Below are positions 59,312 through 64,000 of a stretch of DNA of 64,000 bases, piece after piece. Below the pieces are notes generated by a model. It was not told where the DNA came from and made no database searches. It worked only from the letters and a program-made list of their open reading frames with translations. This stretch comes from Siphonodentalium dalli (Eukaryota > Mollusca > Scaphopoda > Gadilida > Siphonodentaliidae), in the NCBI GenBank assembly GCA_032622095.1, contig CP136065.1, positions 112,943,195 to 113,007,194 of the forward strand, read 5' to 3'. The position numbers and the translations under genes were made by a program. The first letter of the stretch is position 1. The number at the start of each line of letters is the position of its first letter.

Positions 59312-61671
59312 CTACAATAAAAAAAAGCAATAAACCGTTGTGGCCTTGCATGTATTGGGGGCAATCGAGTTTTGCAAATGCCACAGATCTTATTACAATA
59401 GTAGGTTAATTTTCAATGGAAATATCGTGACGAGGTTGTTTTAGTAAAGCATATCAGTCAAGTTCGGCAATTGTGTTGTTATATTGTCGTTGAAGTGATC
59501 GTGTAAATTACAATTGATATCTCGTTTTATTTTTGATAATTTATTAAAATCTGACGATGGCGTATTTCTGCAAGTCTTCAGTAGTTTAACATTCCAAATA
59601 TATTAGTGCCGAGCGTTGGGATGTCTTCAACATTTCCCCCATCAAAGATAACAATTTTGAAATTTGGAGGCGACCAAATGGTTATATGGGACTTTTTGCC
59701 TGAGACATATATTTTCTTATACACCACACCACGTGACACGCGTTTCATTTACCAGGTTATGTCAAACTAACCTATGGGGAATCGTTCGCAGTGCTGACCC
59801 ACGTAGTTGTAAGGACAGTCGCATCTTCCCGATGTCGCATTCCAAGATCCATTATTCTGACAGTCAGTCTACAACAGTCAACATATACAATCTTATATTA
59901 GTTTAAGGCGGGATAACGCTCTGGGTTAGGGATATATATGTTGTCGATGAGAATGGGTTAGGATCGGAGGTTCGTTTTCGACGAAAACTGTGAGTTCAGA
60001 CTAAAATTATATATCAAAATGTAGGTCTAGGTTTGGAGTATCAGATACCAGTTTCGGTTAAATGTATGCTAAATGGCAGAAATTGTCTTCGAAGTATATA
60101 GCCTTTTTGATGATCAAATAAATCAATTGAATTTGAATAATACTTTTCTGGTAAATATTTCAGATTATTTATTGTCTGATATAGCACAAGTTGCGGAAAC
60201 TTACCATACATGTATTGAGCAGAGCCTGACACTGATTCACGGCATCATTTATCTGAGAATACGATGCATTCTGTTGCTGGAAATAAATACAAGTATGAAG
60301 AAATCCAGAACGGCATGTCGCAACAGAACTCGATCTTTATAGAGCGAGACCCGTAACATGAAATGTTTATATAGATGGCCACCAGTTCCATGGTAACAGC
60401 AGAACATCATTGTAATCGAAGTTTAATCTGGCAGCAAATTTAGATTAAAAACATGCACGTTATAAAATCGCATAGATCGAACAGAAGGATAAATTGTCTA
60501 TGAGGGTGTCACCCAATGCATCCTGAATACCAGTTACTTTTGGAGGTGAATACTGAATGCCAGTTAACAACAGAGGGGTGAATACCGAATACAGTTAAGA
60601 AAATAGCTGATGGGGGTCACAGATTTTACACTTCATTATCATCTATTTTGATAACTTTTCTCATTAATAATCTGCCATCCTTATATAGGTTTAGCGTATA
60701 CCTGTTTCTACTCAGCGGAATGGTGAATGTTTTCCCCTGTCCTCTGAATAATATACCGAAATCTGCTTAGAACAAGGATGGTGTCATAATGGCCGAAGTT
60801 ATTTTCACACGGAAAAGGGTTTCAGCTCCATTGGGGAAACTGATAAAAAAAACACGACTTTACCACAAATGGTATCTTTGTTTGACTAAACTATGATTAA
60901 AGATAGGGCGGCGTTGGCGATGGGTATGCTGTTAAAATATTAAATTCATCTCCATCAAAAACCGCCATAAACAGAAAGAGTAGTAAAACATGGACATATT
61001 TTGTTCTTACACCAATCATAAATATGGCATAAACAGTATGTTATTGTCAAATGTTTTTCCTTTGTTATGTAAACAAAAGCAAAAAACGTTACATAACCCA
61101 GTGCATAACCTGGCATTTTTTTTAGATCCGGATATGGTAAACATAAAGAGCGTTATTTGTTACTGTTTCCTGATATGGAAATAATAAAGGGCGTTTATAT
61201 CATTTGTGTGTTATTAACCAATAGAATTGCGCTATGGTATGTAAACAGAAGCAAAACTTCTGTAACACGAGAAGGTTCTTGTTTACGTACACCATCGAAC
61301 GTCTTGACGACAATATACTATTTACGCGATCATTATGTTTGGCATATGAACAAAACTACATATTTTTTAATATTCCTTCCGTTGATGGCGATTTGAACAA
61401 ATATGAATATTTCTGCAACGAACGCCGCCCGTGCCTTTAAACTATGAGCTCAATGTTTGACAATGTATTCAAAGTTGGCCATCAAGGTGGCGGCTTAATC
61501 CCGAAGATCGTAATTTTCACGAAATTGACATACATTTTCCTCAGTATATATTGGATATGACACTACTTTGAAGTTTGTGTCCATGACATGTACCAAAATA
61601 ATACTTCCTTGCGACACAAATACACCAAGGCACCAAACCGTAGCAAACACGATTGCAGCCACACATCTCAT
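57762..61671 (-). CDS. Gene B: secreted EGF-FReD protein with C-terminal Gly-heptad helix (4 exons)
   Basis: Exons in transcript order are 61671-61534, 60276-60205, 59868-59772 and 59311-57762. Donors are GTATGT, GTAAGT and GTTAGT; acceptors end TCCAG, TGTAG and TGTAG. Phases 0, 0 and 1 match gene A and give an inferred 618-residue protein. Residues 1-21 or so form a signal peptide (MRCVAAIVFATVWCLGVFVS). About 27 residues follow that gene A lacks, then an EGF-like module with cysteine spacing identical to gene A, a FReD (about 103-314) and the Gly-heptad tail. AATAAA lies about 115 bp past the stop (57648-57643). Introns are compact (1257, 336 and 460 bp) and largely free of recognisable transposons. 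Start chosen at the ATG of MRCV; the frame is open a little further upstream without an ATG. The secreted recognition role is inferred from the FReD family. Confidence 0.92.
59772..59868 (-). CDS. Gene B exon 3: second part of EGF-like domain
   Basis: A 97-bp exon, phase 0 to 1, acceptor TGTTGTAG and donor GTTAGT. It encodes TDCQNNGSWNATSGRCDC, then PYNYVGQHCERFPI: four EGF cysteines and two N-glycosylation sequons. Same length and phases as the gene A exon. Confidence 0.96.
60205..60276 (-). CDS. Gene B exon 2: linker with the first two EGF cysteines
   Basis: A 72-bp exon (24 codons, phase 0 to 0) with acceptor ATTTCCAG and donor GTAAGT. The translation is QQNASYSQ, then INDAVNQCQALLNTCM. 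It contains an NAS sequon and the C-x6-C pair that completes the EGF module. Homologous to gene A exon 2. Confidence 0.9.
61534..61671 (-). CDS. Gene B exon 1: signal peptide and N-terminal segment
   Basis: ATG at 61671 starts a 46-codon exon ending in phase 0 at donor GTATGT. A hydrophobic signal peptide of about 20 residues is followed by about 26 residues ending YPIYTEEN. There is no counterpart of that last segment in gene A exon 1, so the first exons have diverged or been replaced. Confidence 0.85.
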
Positions 61672-61689
61672 CAGCAATAATTTGGGTTC

Positions 61690-63030
61690 TTATTAAACAC
61701 CCGGGTGTCACTCAAATTGATATCTTATTAACCAAGTACATTATCACAGCCTCCTATACGTATATTTCTATAATATTTCCTCGAACTCGCTCAATTGTCG
61801 ACGATCAACGGATGTTTCATTATTCGCATTCCCAGTTGCGGCAGCAATCTTTATCCTAGTTCTATTCACTATTTCGTAAAGTTTTTCGGGTCCATCGAAT
61901 CTATCACAAACCCAAGTGCTCAATGGTCGGCGACGAGACTCAGTGTCGCATTCAACTCTTCTTTGTGTTCCTGAAGCATGCGATATTGTGTATCAAATTC
62001 CATTCACCGTTATATTAGCTATCATTGAATTTGTTACCCGTGCGCATGGAGACTGAGGTCTACACTTTCAGGTTGTATTTGACAGATATGCTGCATCATC
62101 ATATGCATATAACACGACAATACCATGCATATTGCCATTCAGTGAAAACACGGATGCTATAGTATTACACGGAGGCCGTCTACAATAGGAATCACGACTG
62201 AACAATTATGTCTGGGTCATCTTCCTCAGAATATTGACCCGGAGAGTAACATATAATGGTTTATCGGTTGTGAATAATGTGAACTCTCTCACACCAACTG
62301 AGTGAGATGGTGTGCTCCAAGAAAGCAGTTGTTATTTTTCGGGTTCAGCTGATGGCAGTTTAATGGAAAATATACTGCTTTAAATTTGTTGACACCCACT
62401 CTTGGATCCGTTATCACGGTAAAATATCGCAACACATCATTAAAGTCGGGATAATCATCCAAATATATGACACCTTTTAAATAAGAAATAAGTTTTTCAG
62501 CAATTTGTTTCGCCATAATCATAACACGATCAGTTGAGAGTTGCGATGCGGCTTCAGTGATACAGTATAGGGTTTAAATGGCGCAGGCTACGGGGATCCC
62601 TGGAGGTTGAGTGATTAAATGAACCAGATCTTTCAAGAACTTTCAGCCTTATGCATTCTTCAGTTGATATTATTATATTGACAGAGAATTAACATAATAA
62701 CATTCAGATAGACAAACTTGTAAACAACGACTGACTTTAAATTTTGTCCATGGTAGAGGTAACATGACTCTCAGGTTGTCTGATATCTAGCATTTCCTCG
62801 TTGCCAAGTTGTTCGCAGCATGTATATTTCAACTGTTCTGAGTCTCGGTATCTTTGTTGAGATACCCCTGCGTTACATGATCAACTTATATCATTATTAT
62901 GATAAGATAGATAGATAAGATAAATTTTACTTAAGGCTTAACCAAAGCACTCCAATGTGGACTCCGGTTCAAATTTGGGTAATTTTTTAAATAGAGAAAA
63001 AAAGGGCACAAGCTAAAAACAACTATACGT
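61690..63030. other. 5' flank of gene B; one unassigned ORF
   Basis: A 77-residue minus-strand ORF (62289-62522) starts MIMAKQIAEKLISYLKGV and has protein-like composition, but no motif, splice site or promoter that I can defend. Confidence 0.3.
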
Positions 63031-63031
63031 A

Positions 63032-63053
63032 TCTCATATATATTTTGAAGACC

Positions 63054-63087
<34 letters not shown>

Positions 63088-63659
63088 ATTAATACAAATC
63101 TACGATTCTCAACCGATCGGGACGAAACTTGGTACGTGTGTGTAGTTTGACCAGGCGGTGGACGTTGTCGTATTGGCGAGCCCGCGCGGCGCCCGTGCAG
63201 CGCATGCGCAGACGAGATCTCGGAAACGGGTGGAGCTATCGACTTCAAATTTGCTATGTGAATGTATCTTGCCCCGGATTAGAATTTTATCGGGTCGCCG
63301 AGCCCGTGCGACGCCAGCTTCGCGCATGCGCAGACGAGATATCGGAAACGGGTGGAGCTATCGACTTGAAATTTGGTATGTGAATGTATCTTTCCCCGGA
63401 TACGAATTTTATCCGGTCGCCGAGCCCGTGCGACGCCAGCTTCGCGCATGCGCAGACCAGATCTCGGAAACGGGTGGAGCTATCGACTTGAAATTTGCAA
63501 TGTGAATGTATCTTGCCCCGGATACGAATTTTATCGGGTCGCCGAGCCCGTTCGACGCCAGCTTCGCGCATGCGCAGACCAAATCTCGGAAACGGGTGGA
63601 GCTATCGACTTGAAATTTGGTTTTTGAATAGCCCGGACAACGTCGGGCTCATCGGCTAG
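63032..63659 (+). mobile_element. Helitron with four 122-bp internal repeats
   Basis: 5' TCTCATATATATTTTGAAGA plus CTGTCTG; 3' hairpin CCCGGACAACGTCGGG then CTCATCGGCTAG|T. CGGAAACGGGTGGAGC recurs at 63221, 63343, 63465 and 63587, exactly 122 bp apart. The same module occurs in array units 1-5. ORFs here are products of the repeat. Confidence 0.88.
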
Positions 63660-64000
63660 TATTATATATAGTAAATAACACTTTACCTGTGACAGAAATT
63701 GGAAATAGGTGATACTTTCTTCCGAACTTAAATCTGACTTACAGGGTCTGTTGTTGAGAAATTTCCACAAACAAAACTGAATCCTGGTTGGGGAGTTCTC
63801 TGTCAAGAATGCTTTGTTGAGAAATCCATTTATTATATACTTGCCCATGAATTATAAGGTTTTAGCAGTGAGATATAAGTGATATCCCACTAGTGAGTGA
63901 TATCAGCTTGAAATTTCTGATGTATTGACATTTTCATTGGGGGCCATAGGCAAGTAACTAAAGTATATAATAAACAGAATATCCACACTTTTTCAGTGGA
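63660..64000. other. No gene seen
   Basis: AT-rich edge of the window without recognisable features. Confidence 0.4.

Noticed and set aside
62931-63627. Several 80-115-residue ORFs with repeated RIRILSGRRARATPASRMR-like text
   Set aside because: They arise from the 122-bp Helitron module read in shifting frames; not a protein family.

Overview
The window looks like AT-rich, intron-containing, transposon-dense DNA from a marine invertebrate, most likely a spiralian such as a mollusc or brachiopod. This inference rests on GT-AG introns, the abundant CCGTCC/'GTTCATATTTGGTGTGGATGTTCC' interspersed repeats, many Helitron ends, CR1/Jockey-like reverse transcriptase relics, and secreted EGF plus fibrinogen-related-domain proteins. 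No bacterial genes, CRISPR arrays or RNA genes were recognised.

The only clear host protein-coding loci are two tandem paralogues on the minus strand: gene A (exons between 35013 and 50918) and gene B (exons between 57762 and 61671). The ends of both can be assembled by eye from phase-compatible splice sites. Each has four exons: a signal-peptide exon; a short exon carrying the first two EGF cysteines; a 97-bp exon carrying the other four; and a long last exon. The last exon encodes a fibrinogen-related domain (FReD) followed by about 300 residues of helix-forming heptads with Gly at the same heptad position in 15 of 20 successive turns. The inferred proteins are 597 and 618 residues. The coiled segment lies after the FReD, not before it as in ficolins, angiopoietins or fibrinogen, and I do not recognise it as a known family. 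This is the best candidate for an undescribed system. Gene A has introns swollen by transposons (8.3, 4.8 and 1.1 kb) against 1.3, 0.3 and 0.5 kb in gene B.

Layout from left to right. 1-600: tail of a transposase-like ORF with a PHD-type finger. 0.76-6.1 kb: CCGTCC repeats, a long Helitron-like element with internal tandem repeats, and two small palindromes. 8.8-9.2 kb: a TTAA-flanked MITE. 11.1-14.5 kb: Helitrons and a minus-strand LINE relic. 15.5-16.7 kb: two possible small secreted-peptide ORFs on the minus strand, one with a TATA box and polyA signal. 17.8-18.8 kb: LINE tail, microsatellite and Helitron. 19.5-21 kb: tandem repeat family. 21.4-26.0 kb: a large foldback element holding pieces of a CXC-domain transposon protein. 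26.7-32.0 kb: seven Helitrons joined head to tail. 35-51 kb: gene A, with MITEs, a Helitron, long palindromes and a TIR element in its introns. 51.6-55.7 kb: short tandem repeats and a second LINE relic. 57.7-61.7 kb: gene B. 63.0-63.7 kb: a Helitron with 122-bp internal repeats.

Functionally, genes A and B would be secreted. The FReD could bind glycans or other acetylated ligands, and the Gly-heptad tail would drive oligomerisation or membrane/lipid contact. Ligand and role are inference only.
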